A stretch of 64,000 bases of DNA, taken from NCBI GenBank assembly GCA_037157565.1, contig JAZHRO010000019.1, positions 23,127,001-23,191,000 of the forward strand, given 5' to 3'. The translations under genes and the position numbers were made by a program. Below are positions 1 through 9,753 of this stretch, piece by piece. The notes below the pieces were generated by a model. The model worked only from the letters and a program-made list of their open reading frames with translations. It did not search any database and was not told where the DNA came from. This DNA is from Thalassia testudinum. Its lineage: Eukaryota; Streptophyta; Magnoliopsida; Alismatales; Hydrocharitaceae. The number at the start of each line of letters is the position of its first letter. Within the stretch, counting starts at the first letter, position 1.

Positions 1-809
1 GCATTCGTCCGGTCAAACATGCCCATGGATTCATTATTGATGGAGTTCTTGCACATATTTTCAAGTATCTCCCACATAGTGTCTTCGTGTTGACCCATGA
101 TGTTTCCTCCGCAGGTCGCATTGACGAATAATTGAATATCCTCACGGAGTCCCTGGTAAAAAGATTGGACTTGTTCCCATTTAGGAACTCCGTGTTGGGG
201 GCACTTTCGCATGAGATCCAGAAAATGATCCCAAGCCTCGTGAAGTGGTTCTCCTACTTGCTGTGTGAAATGTGTGATCTGGTGCCTTAAAACATTTGTT
301 CGACCAACAAGGAAAAACTTTCTCAAAAACTTGGATTGAAGTTCTGTCCAGGTGTTGATTGGATGCGTTTGGGTTTGGTACTAGTGAGCAGCTTTATCCA
401 TGAGAGAGAAGGAGAACATTTTCATGAGTAAAACATCCTGATTTTGAGCTTCTGACTCGAAGGTCTGGGCCAGATGCTTGAGTTGTTTGATATGCTGGAA
501 AGGATCTTCGGAATTATGCCCATGGAATTTGGGAATGGCATGAATCATGTTGGGCTTGAGTTCAGTGTCAGGACCACCAGCGGGGATTTGTACTCGAGGC
601 TCGATTGCCACTGTAGCGGGATTGTAGTGATCTCGCATCATTGGATATTGCGGTGGGTTCACAAAGGCTTGGAATAGATCATTGAGGCACTGAAGTTGAT
701 TTTCAAGATTATTATCTTCTGCGGGTTGTGCCATGATGATGTATGAAGGAGAACCAGGTTCAGATGAATTGGAAGAGATATCAATAGGATTGGGTTGTCG
801 CACAAACAA
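1..809 (-). pseudogene. Athila-like gag (element B), partial
   Basis: Retrotransposon capsid (gag) gene of element B, which would package element RNA in cytoplasmic particles. The protein reads right to left from an ATG near 809 and runs off the window at position 1. It has the Athila-type capsid core: a segment ending FHGHNSEDP, then KMFSFSLMDKAAH, FLRKFFLVGRTN, GEPLHEAWDHFLDLMRKCP and a FYQGL block. The same blocks in the same order occur in the gag at 33.2-35.2 kb. One in-frame TAG at 381-383 falls where the family usually has tryptophan, so it may be TGG to TAG; the frame is otherwise open to the window edge. Its 5' LTR and primer site lie at 12.1-14.9 kb, separated from it by nested element C. 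Family assignment is by motif recognition. Confidence 0.8.
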
Positions 810-1074
810 GGAGGTCGAGGCTTAGCCTCGATGTGAATGAGTAGCTAAAGGAGGCCTCAAGGATGGTCTTAGAGACCTCCTCCCGAACATGCACCGATGG
901 AGTAGTTAAGAGGTAGAATGTGATGGACCCAATCAAGACACCTAAAAAATTTTGGATGACTATAGACGTTCGGGGCGGATGATACCCCTTAGTCAGAAAG
1001 CCGTCCACTTGAGAATTACCTGGGCAACCAAAGAGAGAGAGTCTCGTAAAGACCCCTACATAATAGAGCGCCCC
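810..1074 (-). other. Element B leader, gag-proximal part
   Basis: Untranslated leader of element B just upstream of its gag on the minus strand. It stops at 1074, where element C begins. The last five bases (1070-1074, GCCCC) are the left target-site duplication; the matching GCCCC is at 11374-11378. I see no credible gene in it. Confidence 0.7.
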
Positions 1075-1890
1075 TGTTGAACGTGTTTTTCGAATCGCTA
1101 CACTTACGAGATTGGTTTTGGAAAACCTGTCGTTGTAGTTCAAAAAGCGAACAATTCATGTTCAACAAATAAAATTTATACTGAAAAGAATTCCGGGTCG
1201 AACACAGGGAGGCTACGTTGATCTATATTCGTAATTATATTTTTTTAAGATTTTTTTTGTTAAGCAAGGCGATATAATTACAATGGAGCTATCAAACTAT
1301 GAGAGAGAGAGAGAGAGAGAAAGAGAACATGCATTCAATATTTCAATTATTTATAAAAGTTACACTAGAAAGCAGAAAATCAATTAAACTACAAAGCAGG
1401 AAAATTCTACACTAGAAAAGCTGTAAATAAGAATGGGAGAGAGAAGTTATCCTCCTCGACGATTTCTTGGAGGACGAGCCGGATGGGACGACGCCTGGAT
1501 GAAGGAGAATGAAGCAGGACGAAGGAGGACGAAGCAGAAGAATGGGAACGGAGCAGCACGCCGTCGTCGTCGCGAGATCCACTTCCGAAGGGGAACGAAA
1601 ATTGGACTTTATCTCGCAAGAAGCATCCCGGGTGTGGGACAAGCTTCTTTTGAGCTTTGGAGGGGTAGAGAGGAGAAAGAAGGGATGAGAATTTCGTATG
1701 GAGGGGGTCTCCTTTTATAGTTGCAAGGAGTGGGGGCAAAATGGACATTATAACTTCAAAATAATAAAAGAGGGGTCATTAGTGACGGATAAATCCGTCA
1801 CTAAAGCTCCCTTCGTGGGCGACGTGGGTGGCTCGTGCACGCCCGCTCGGCTGCTTGCGCGCGCAACGCCCGCGCACGTCCATTGATTTC

Positions 1891-1920
1891 CAGCTGTCCG
1901 ATCGCGAGATCGGACGGCTG
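1891..1920 (-). other. Strong hairpin in element C 3' LTR
   Basis: Inverted repeat CAGCTGTCCGATC, four-base centre, GATCGGACGGCTG: 12 Watson-Crick pairs plus one G-T pair. It is unchanged in the other LTR at 10545-10574. It lies between the tRNA-like block and the TATA box. It could be a cruciform-prone or protein-binding site; the function is unknown. Confidence 0.75.
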
Positions 1921-2059
1921 AAGATGCGTCCCCGCCCGGGCGCTGCGCGCGTCTGATTGTGCGTTCAATCGCGCGTCCAATTGCGCGTCGACTGTATCGG
2001 GCGCGCGCGGCCGTCCGATGTCCATCCGACGCTCCACCCGCGCCCAATCGCTCGCGCCC

Positions 2060-2135
2060 GCCGCTCCTCGCCGCGGATCGAACCCGCGCCCCGCGCTCGT
2101 GATAGCGCGCTCGACCGCTGCGCTATGGGGCGCGG
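2060..2135 (-). other. tRNA-like block (A and B boxes) in 3' LTR of C
   Basis: On the minus strand TAGCGCAGCGGT (complement of 2114-2125) matches a Pol III A box, and GGTTCGATCC (complement of 2075-2084) matches a B box. The boxes span about 51 nt, as in a tRNA. The A-box part folds as a D arm (GCGC, loop, GCGC) and the B-box part as a T arm (CGCGG, 7-nt loop, CCGCG). The anticodon arm is weak and the acceptor ends do not pair well. This looks tRNA-derived, like a plant SINE head, not a working tRNA gene. The same block is in the 5' LTR at about 10714-10789. Confidence 0.7.
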
Positions 2136-2728
2136 ATGGTCGAGCGGGCGTTTTTAAATGCGAGCGCTCACAGCCATTGGATTAAGATCCAACAGCGGAG
2201 AGCGATCGGGCGTGGGGCCTTCACAAGATGAAGTGGTCGCTTCGGCGGCTGAGATGGTGCCACGTGGCACTATCTTGGTCGTCCATCTTCTGGAAGTTGT
2301 AGATGGTGTCACGGATGTCGGATTGACTTGATTTTTGTGTCGTTGGGCTACGATCGTCGATCCGAATTCATCCGTGCGGTAGGATTTACCATCTGAAGTG
2401 GGGATTTACACCATCCTGGCCCTTGATCTTCTAGGGTTCCCGGGTCACTACCTGATGCTACAGATGCCTGATTAGGGCGATCTTGGAGTCGTTGAACTCC
2501 AATCGTCGCCCTGATCACATCCATACGGTTGGATCTTTGATCCGAGGCCCTGATAAAATATTTGCCCTATCCAAGTACATAAAAGGAGACAATTAACCTC
2601 CATTTTATTCAAAGTATTCAAAATGCAAGATGATGCATGTAATGCAATATTTATATCATGAAATGCAATCCTATGCTTAAGAACATGCATAAATAGACAT
2701 CTTAAGTAGTGTAAATGTGTTTACATCA

Positions 2729-2741
2729 TACCCCCATGCCT
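2729..2741 (-). other. Polypurine tract of element C
   Basis: Minus-strand GGCATGGGGGTA directly abuts the 3' LTR, which starts TGATGTAAAC in sense. Position and composition fit the plus-strand primer for reverse transcription. Element 2 has the same GGCATGGGGGTA beside its own 3' LTR. Confidence 0.8.
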
Positions 2742-4334
2742 ATCTTTTGCTAGTCCCTAGCAAAAACTATATGCTATTTATAAAAGAATTAGGTTAGATT
2801 ATTTGAACTTGAGTTATTTTTCAATCATTAAGAAATTGTCTACATAGGAACTGAACCTTCAAAGACACAACAGTGCCCGGGTATCAGCCAAAATGCAGAC
2901 CGCTTCAAGCCCTCGCCTTATTAAAAGAAAATTTTCTTTTTCTCTTTTCTAATTTTTTTGATTTTCAAATTTTTGGGTTTAAAAGTGGCTTTCTACGGCC
3001 ATTCAACTCACCCAAAATTTAATGAGAACCCTAAGCTTTAAGCATCTTATTGTGATTGTGATAGACTCGTTGACCGGCAATTAGAACGGACTTCGGATTT
3101 CTACGCCTCTAGGTGACCTAACCAGAATTCTACCTAAAAGTGTATCTTTACAACCGGTAGCTTTCTCCCTACTTTTATTTATTTTATTTTTTTTTTACGG
3201 GGTCAACACAAGGGTGAATCCAGTGTATATCTCCCCAGTTTATTCTACTTCTCCGCTTCTTCCTAAGTGTTTTGGGAATTTTTGGTGCATTTTTGAGCTG
3301 GGTTCTGGACAACCGGTCGATGAGCTGTTACCACCGACAACTTGCCAGCCATACTCGTGCGGCGAAGTGTGGCTTATTTCTTTTTGTTCTTTTCTCTATT
3401 TTTTTTTTTTTAAAGTAGGTGGCTTCCCTAATCTAAGATTTACCTAAAGGCAGCAAACTAAGAAAGGTCCAGTGACTGGGCTCTGGACAACCTACCTATG
3501 GGCTATTACCCACGATAACTTGCCAGCCATATCACCCTAGAAGGTTCATTAGCTACCCAATTTCCGTTAGAATCGCCGAACAACGAGTCAGTGCAAAGAA
3601 AGTGTGTAGATGCTTAAAACTCAAAATTCCCTCAAATCAGAAGGCGGGTTGACAAGTCGTGTACTTATCACTCAAACTTATTTATTCCAATTATAATAGA
3701 ATTAAGATGGCGAGGACTCAAAAACAAATCCACATTTTAGTGGATACACAGGCTAATTAAGTCCAAAGACCTAAGGGGTCTTTGTGTTCAGATCTTAATG
3801 TAATTTTTCCTAAGATTGAAAATTTTCTTAAACCTAAATTCTCTTTCCTAATTTCGATTTTTTTTATTTTTTATTTAGTCAAAATAAAACAAATCTACGG
3901 AGCTGACGAATGAATTCAGAGATAAATATCCACCCCCCCATGCCTATCTAATGCAATGTCCTCATTGTATTAAAAAGACATAAAACAGAGTGGAAAAGCG
4001 AAGAAAGCACCTGAATTGCGTGAATGTCAGGTCCACTCCGAGATGAAAAATTAAAAAGAACTGTATAAGTGCTGAGTTTAGTGCCTTCAGCTAGGCACAC
4101 TATACAAACAAAAGAAATGAAGAATTCACATGTGCAGGTCAGAATTAGAATGAACAGAAGAATCCTCTGACCTGTCAGCAGAGGTCCAAAGATGTGGACC
4201 AGATTGTGGTGCAGACCCATACCCCCTAATCGAGAATATCTTAGGTTCTGGATAAAAATTACCCAAAACCTAAAATCAGAATGTAAGCGGGATCGGGTCT
4301 GCAATTTCTGAGGATGCAACCCAAGACCAAAAAG
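2742..4334 (-). other. 3' non-coding region of element C with second PPT-like motif
   Basis: About 1.6 kb between the coding region and the terminal PPT, rich in A/T runs, with no convincing frame. A second polypurine motif lies at about 3933-3946 (minus strand GGCATGGGGGGG), preceded in sense by GAGGACATTGCATT. Element 2 has the same two-motif arrangement. The piece at 4075-4100 is similar to 31910-31936 of element 2, showing shared ancestry of the 3' ends. Confidence 0.6.
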
Positions 4335-5237
4335 TCAGGTTACAGAGCATTGAAGCTCAAAAGGATAATCGTTGAATGTGTGCTTGGGTTTGACATCCTC
4401 GAAACAAATGTCGTAAGGGTTCTGATTTGATGGTTTCAACTTAAAAGGAACCCTTCGACTCAATTTTCTATTTCCTCCAAAATTGACTTCCCAAATCAGA
4501 ACTTCCCAGCTCCTATTCTCCTCATTCAGCATATCAAATTCCAGGACCTCTTGTATATTCATCACCCCATCTGAAATCTCCAAGTCTAAATGATGTGGCA
4601 GAATCAAAATTGATTTGGGTCTAATTATCTCAGAATTAGAATCATCAATAAGCTCAACAGGGTGTAACTGATAATCAAGGCATTGAATTAATTCCTCCAG
4701 AAAATGCGATTTTGGACCCGTAATGTGTGCCCTAATAAGATCAGTTTCCTCAGTTATTGGGCTATCAAATGATCTATCAGATTCCTCAGGCCCAATCGTC
4801 TCACATAAATCGTGTTCAGAAAACTCGCGTGAGACTTCGCAACTTGAATCTTCACCATCAGGATCCGTATCAATGTATGTCCCAAAATCAGTTGTCACTT
4901 TGTGTTCCAAGGAGACATACGTTTCCTCGTAGCCCGGCTTAGGGATCTCAGGCGAAGAAATCAGATCATCCTTAAATGTTTGTTTTAATTCAATATGGTC
5001 AGCCTCGTAACACGTGTCCCCCCCAACAGGTGCCTGAGCGGGTTCTGTCATTGGCTTTCCTGAAGAGGGTTCATCCTGAGAATTATTCCAAGATTGAATC
5101 AAAGCAACCACGAATCTCATCCTCAATTTTTCTAATTTCCCAAGTAAAAACTCACCCGGGTTCTTATCCTTAACATCCTGGAGCCAATCCAACAAAGACT
5201 TATTCAAATCATCAATCATTTCAATCAGGGGCTCCAA
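4335..5237 (-). CDS. Unrecognised element C protein, C-terminal part
   Basis: Open frame of 300 codons. It is in frame with the upstream 5259-5711 frame and separated from it by one stop and a short spacer, so the two are probably one broken gene. The protein is acidic. Visible parts are an N-terminal helix-rich stretch (MIDDLNKSLLDWLQDV, then FLLGKLEKLRMRF), a Glu/Asp/Ser-rich middle with many EE and SE pairs, and a C-terminus rich in Pro, Phe and Asp ending FNDYPFELQCSVT. I see no zinc knuckle, protease or polymerase motif. It occupies the slot where gag-pol would sit. Function unknown; a structural protein or a domesticated linker are possibilities I cannot support further. It is the only long frame retained in this young element, which suggests it may matter for mobility. 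Confidence 0.5.
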   Translation of the reverse strand: MEPLIEMIDDLNKSLLDWLQDVKDKNPGEFLLGKLEKLRMRFVVALIQSWNNSQDEPSSGKPMTEPAQAPVGGDTCYEADHIELKQTFKDDLISSPEIPKPGYEETYVSLEHKVTTDFGTYIDTDPDGEDSSCEVSREFSEHDLCETIGPEESDRSFDSPITEETDLIRAHITGPKSHFLEELIQCLDYQLHPVELIDDSNSEIIRPKSILILPHHLDLEISDGVMNIQEVLEFDMLNEENRSWEVLIWEVNFGGNRKLSRRVPFKLKPSNQNPYDICFEDVKPKHTFNDYPFELQCSVT

Positions 5238-5258
5238 TCTCTCAATGCAAGGTATTGG

Positions 5259-5711
5259 CTAAACTTCTAAAGATTGTATGATATTCCTCAAGTTAGCCAG
5301 AACCTTATCTTGAACCTGGTTAACCTGAACCAAATGAGTTGGTTCAGGGTTGGGCAGGTTTGGGCTTAATGCAGGGGAATTAACAAATTGAGATTCGTTA
5401 TACCCTTCCTGATAGTAGGTCATTTCAGATTGTTGAAAAGATGGTGATGACCTAAAGGCAGTGAAATTAGAGGATGGGTAAGGATCGGTGTATCCTTCTT
5501 GATTGTAGATCGTATTAGGTTGTGCATGAAAGGAAGACGATCTATAATCGATATAGCTCTGAGAAGGATAGAAATCAGAATCAAAGTGTTCAGGGTTAGA
5601 CCCTAAACACGGGGGTCCGGAATTGTATCCCCAATCTGAAGTATCCCAACTAACTGATGGTTGATTACAATACGAGTTGGGATAATTGATGAGAACCTCA
5701 TCATGAGCCAT
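5259..5711 (-). CDS. Unrecognised Tyr/Ser/Pro-rich element C protein, N-terminal part
   Basis: Frame of 150 codons rich in Tyr, Ser, Pro, Asn and Gln, with spaced aromatic motifs (SYCNQPSVSW, SDWGYNSG, IYNQEGY, TYYQEGYNE). This low-complexity style resembles the tail of Athila-like gag proteins (for example NPGWCQHSNFSW at 33.9 kb) but shows no capsid core. The apparent start codon at 5711 lies inside the antisense strand of LTR fragment D, whose other copy (14890-14913) also reads ATGGCTCATGATGG. Beyond D, at 8524-8480 on the minus strand, there is an open ATG frame of about 15 codons rich in the same residues (MNPSIYFTH). I infer that D broke the gene near its original start. One stop separates it from 4335-5237. 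Confidence 0.45.
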   Translation of the reverse strand: MAHDEVLINYPNSYCNQPSVSWDTSDWGYNSGPPCLGSNPEHFDSDFYPSQSYIDYRSSSFHAQPNTIYNQEGYTDPYPSSNFTAFRSSPSFQQSEMTYYQEGYNESQFVNSPALSPNLPNPEPTHLVQVNQVQDKVLANLRNIIQSLEV

Positions 5712-7936
5712 AACTAGCTCATTTTGACCTAATACAAAGGATAAAAGCTCCTACATATCTCAAGGAAAGGCTTAACTCAGAGAATTCTGAGTTTGAGAAG
5801 AAAACAAGTCATAAGGGGTAAAAATGCAATTTTACCAGTATAATCTGCATACAGGGTAATTCAGGGCCCAAACATAGGTCAAAGCAGCTTAATAAGAATA
5901 AAAGTGGGATGAAATGATCTAGCAAGGGCTACAGCAATTCCAAGAAACTAAATGATAGTCTGTAACCCTAAAACAACCCACTTCAATTCACGAGGTTCAA
6001 GGCAAAGTAAAAATAGAATAAACCCTCTAAAATTCATAGAAAAATAATCTCTAGGGTTTAGAACCTTCAATTTGGCCTTCAGAACCCATTTTGACCTACA
6101 TTGAGAACCATGTCCAATTAATAACTTAATTTGGGTTTTCGCATAAATTGACTGGTCAAACAAGGTTTAATATAGAAATGAAATTCACCATCAGATTCCT
6201 TAGGTCCTAATCAGTCATGTATAAAAACTTGAGCCTAGGAAGAAACCTCCTTGACCAACTTTACACTTTGGTCCTCATATATTTACTTTTTGGCCCTCAA
6301 CTTTTGAACCCTCGCATTTTGGCCCCTAACTCTCCTTCGTTCTTTGCGATCAGGTCCCCCCTGCAAAACCTGCCACCACCATGCTCCGGCGACCTTGCGC
6401 GGAGCATGGCGCCGCGCAGGGTGAGGGGGGGAACCTGGCAAGTAAACCGGGGGTGCCCTGCGTCGTCAGCCGTCGCAGGGACACCCCCTTGGTCGTTATA
6501 ACCCACCATACCGGCCGTGCGAACGCACGGACGGTATGGGTTTTTGTTTCCGGCCATCCTCCGGCGAGGGAGACACGTCGTCTCCCTCCGCCTTCCTCCC
6601 TGTTTTGATCCCTATAAATACCCCTCGTTGCTCCACCGACCGGGGCAACTCGGGTCTGACGGAGAAAACCCCCAACTTTCTTCTCCTCTCCCTCCGGCAG
6701 ACGCCCACCAGCTCCGGCGGTTCCTCCTCCTCCTCTTCGCTCTGCCGCAATACCAGCAGCAGAGACCTCCTCCCCTGCTCTTCCTGCGCCACGCCGTACC
6801 CAGCTGGCGCCTCTCCAGCCCTCTGCTCGCCGCCGCCCCTTCCCCTGGGCATCTTCTTCTCCGGCGACAGTCGATACGACTGTCGCCCTGCCCCGGCCCC
6901 TTTCGTCTCCGTAGCTAGGTCAGAACTCCTCCCCATCTCCCCCTCTTTCTTTTCCTCACTGTCTTTTATTTGATTAAACCCTCGACCGCTCCTGTTCACC
7001 CTCACCTTCTCCGCCTCTGGCCATCCTCCGGCGAGCCGCTCCCATCACCTCAGCAACCCACACGGCTCGCCGACCACCGCAGGACCTCCGCCTCCTCACC
7101 CTGATCAACCCCCGCCCTGCCACTTCCCCCACATCACCCTCTGCAACCCCACCGAACAAACCCATCCTCCGACCCACAGTCCGACCTAGGGCAGCCCTTG
7201 CACACCGCCCCTCGCCTCGCCACCACCCACACGAGCTTCGCCGCACCCTGGCGAAGCTCCCGGCACTTTCTGATTAGGCCGAGCGGCCGTTTTCTTGTGA
7301 ACAGGCCACCAGACCTCCGCCGCCATTGCCGTGCAGAAGGAGCTGCTTCCGCCTGCAGCTACAGGCAAGCCACGCTCAGCGCCACGCCCAGATTCAACTC
7401 CCAGGCCTAGCGAGGCATTTCGACAAAACACCAGGCTCGCAGCTAAGGCAGAAGGCTTCGCGTGACGCCGCGATCTCCCGCTGCTTTCCCCACTGCGGGC
7501 GCGCAATTGAGGTGGGACATTTAGTCCCACCTCGGAAAAGCCTGAAGAGGCGCAGCGATATAAGATGCAAAAGTGCTGGAGGCTTACTGCCTCAGCACAC
7601 GGGGTGAGGTCCCCTTCACCCGCCCGGTTACCCGGTCTCGTCCGCGCTCACGCCCCGCGGACCTGACCCGACCCGACCCGACTTAAGACTGACCTGCACT
7701 CCTCGCCCACCACGCACGCCGGTGGGTCTGGACCCGGGCACGACCCGTACCCGATTACCCGACAGCTCTGGGAGAGCTTTCCCAAGAGTGGTTTCAGAGA
7801 GAGGGAGACGCAGGGGGGGGAGGGTAGAGTAGGTTTTGCCTCTGACGAAAAACTCTGAAGTGTGCAGGCACAGGTGAAGAAGAAGAACCAAGAAGAAGGA
7901 AGCTGAGGAAGACACTGTAGCAACAGGCAGTTTAAG

Positions 7937-7962
7937 TCGTCTGATTTGGAAATCAGACGACG
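7937..7962. other. Hairpin GTCGTCTGATTT...AAATCAGACGAC
   Basis: Perfect 12-bp inverted repeat with a 2-nt centre in LTR fragment D, downstream of its TATA box. The related LTR of element B has a shorter version at about 12497-12519 (CGTCTGATT, 4-nt loop, AATCAGACG). Confidence 0.8.
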
Positions 7963-8030
7963 GCCTGAAGGGAAAAGAAGAAAGAAGGAGGGGTGACGTC
8001 CCTGGCTGAAAAAGAAAAGAAGGAAGAAGG

Positions 8031-8222
8031 AGATCTGAAGAAAGAAAGAAAGAAGAACATCACCTCTGCAGAACAAAGAAGAAGAAGGAGATCTGAAGAA
8101 AGAAAGAAGAGCATCACCTCTGCAGAACAAAGAAGAAGAAGGAGATCTGAAGAAAGAAAGAAGAGCATCACCTCTGCACAACAAAGAAGAAGAAGGAGAT
8201 CTGAAGAAAGAAAGAAGGAAGA
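8031..8222 (+). repeat. 54-bp tandem repeat
   Basis: The sequence agatctgaag recurs at 8031, 8089, 8143 and 8197, giving units of 58, 54 and 54 bp. The 54-bp period keeps one plus frame open (7993-8382), which would give 18-residue repeats rich in Arg, Glu, Lys and Ser. It lies in the R/U5 part of LTR fragment D; I regard the peptide as incidental. Confidence 0.85.
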
Positions 8223-8480
8223 ACATCACGAGGAGAAAACAAAGAGAAAAGAAGACAACAAATTCTTTCCCTCTCTCTTTCTTTTTGTAAAAGAAACATG
8301 TATATCTCTAGAATACAACTTGCTCCCTGAGTTCGACCTCGGGAACTCTTTTATTTTCCGAGTAAAAAATTTATATATTTGAAATGTTGGTAATAACTGG
8401 CTATACTACAACGTTATAACAATAAAACCCGGTTGTCCCAACGTCTTCAATAATCGTCATGTTGAGGATAATTCACAACA

Positions 8481-9732
8481 GGAGGGAAATAGCGGGAATG
8501 TGTGAAATATATGGAAGGATTCATGAGACTCGGGAGGAAGAAAGGTGCCCTACAATACAAACAATCAAACCTGTCTTTAAATGGGTTAGCCTACAGACCT
8601 ACAGACTCTCAAAACCCGTCCTGAGATAAAGAAAAGATTTGATCTACTTCTGTCTGTTCAATCCAACCAGTTAGAAGGAGGGACTGGGGAGAAGGTTCTT
8701 CCTTCGGCTTGTGCCTCCGGTTCCTAGTGTACCCCCCAGCTGCTATCATTTGACTCTGCTCCCCTAGCTAGACATCAGATTGAACAGTAGAAATAGACTA
8801 ATCGAAAATAATCTCGTTCTGAGTTCTGAAGAGCGAGTCCAATCCTTAAGGCCAACGTCTACTCTGTTTTATTTAGGGCTACGTTTGAATGTGCTTTGGA
8901 ATGTGATGGGCCCTTTAAATGGGTTGTGCCCTTAATGATTCATTGATTTGTGTGTGTGTGCACAACCAGGGTTTTCAAGCAAGATTATTGATAATGTGTG
9001 AATTTTAGTGTTCAAATCTTGCTTAAGTAGCTTTTAGGGTTTCAAATTAGGTGAATTGCAATCAAGTTTCTAGGCAAACCAAGTTGTAAAACACGGGTGA
9101 AAAATTATTTTCCTTTAAAATCAGAAAGAAAGTAGAGTGCTTGGAATATACCTAGATTGAAAACCCTAAGGAGGAGCTACTTGATGAGTTGGTTTTAAAT
9201 AAAGTGGTGCGGCCCAAACAACTCAAACAACTGGCCACAAATGCACCACTAAGTTAGGCACTAAAAGATGATTAACCTAGAATGATTTCTACTCTGTTAT
9301 GTGTTGCTTTGTGTGTACCGGTTCCATAGATCAGAACCCGATTGAGTAGAAAACAAATCAAGTTGATCAAGTGCCTTGAATGTGGGTGTGTGTTGTGTGT
9401 TTGTTGAATATTACCCCACAAGATTATTTTTTGTTATTTTTTATAAATGAGAGTGGAATGAATGTGAGTGAAAATCCAAACAACCAAACTATTCCTAGGA
9501 TTTATGCAAACACCTAGGTTAATTGGGATTTGGATTTAATGTGGCGAATGAAATCTGTGGAGGGGGAAAGAATGGGGGAGCACTTACAGTTGTCTTCAAC
9601 TGCACTTTACTCCAGTCTACCGCTTGTTGATTCCTTGATGGAGGTCTCTACAAAACAGTAGACACAAGAGAAAGCTAGTTAGAAAACAAATAAAGTGCAA
9701 GAAATGCAAAGAAAAGATCGGAAATCGTTACC
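8481..9732 (-). other. Element C 5' leader
   Basis: Non-coding leader between the primer site and the broken element C gene. The stretch around 8690-8765 is similar to 35447-35520 in the leader of element 2 (shared GGTTCTTCCTT-type block), which supports common ancestry. No credible long frame except the short MNPSIYFTH piece ending at 8480. Confidence 0.6.
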
Positions 9733-9750
9733 TCCCCGGCAACGGCGCCA
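9733..9750 (-). other. Primer binding site of element C
   Basis: Minus strand TGGCGCCGTTGCCGGGGA, three bases inside the 5' LTR edge at 9754. This is the intact TGGCGCC-type site usually assigned to tRNA-Asp in Athila-like elements. It fixes the element as minus-oriented. Confidence 0.88.
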
Positions 9751-9753
9751 AAA

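Larger units (their letters stand above)
1075..2728 (-). repeat. 3' LTR of element C
   Basis: On the plus strand it starts TGTTGAACG and ends TTTACATCA, so it has TG...CA ends. It is the near-identical partner of 9754-11373. The minus-strand TATA motif (TATAAAA) is the complement of 1713-1719. Notable contents are an (AG)n tract at about 1306-1324, a 30-nt hairpin at 1891-1920 and a tRNA-like block at about 2060-2135. A 113-codon minus frame (1407-1748) is present in both LTRs but lies in the R/U5 part and resembles no protein I know. Confidence 0.95.
5690..8480 (+). repeat. LTR fragment D (element B family), inverted inside C
   Basis: About 2.79 kb, collinear with the reverse complement of element B's 5' LTR at 12170-14913. 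Matching landmarks are the start (TGAGAACC... against TGGGAACACC...), a conserved block at about 5990-6170 that matches 14390-14560 reversed, the hairpin at 7937-7962 (against 12496-12520), and the region near 8310-8410 with GTCGAAC and GTATAGCC-type motifs. It has a plus-strand TATA box (TATAAATA, 6613-6620). The right boundary is uncertain (8440 or 8480). No primer site follows it and no matching target duplication was found, so it may be a solo LTR with eroded edges. Open frames inside (for example 6496-7005, 6517-6918 and 7648-8229) are low-complexity LTR sequence. Confidence 0.7.

Noticed and set aside
2060..2135. Functional tRNA gene
   Set aside because: A and B boxes and the D and T arms fit, but the acceptor and anticodon arms pair poorly; called tRNA-like instead.
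7648..8382. Frames on both strands over the 54-bp repeats
   Set aside because: Repeat length divisible by three keeps frames open; no gene-like composition.
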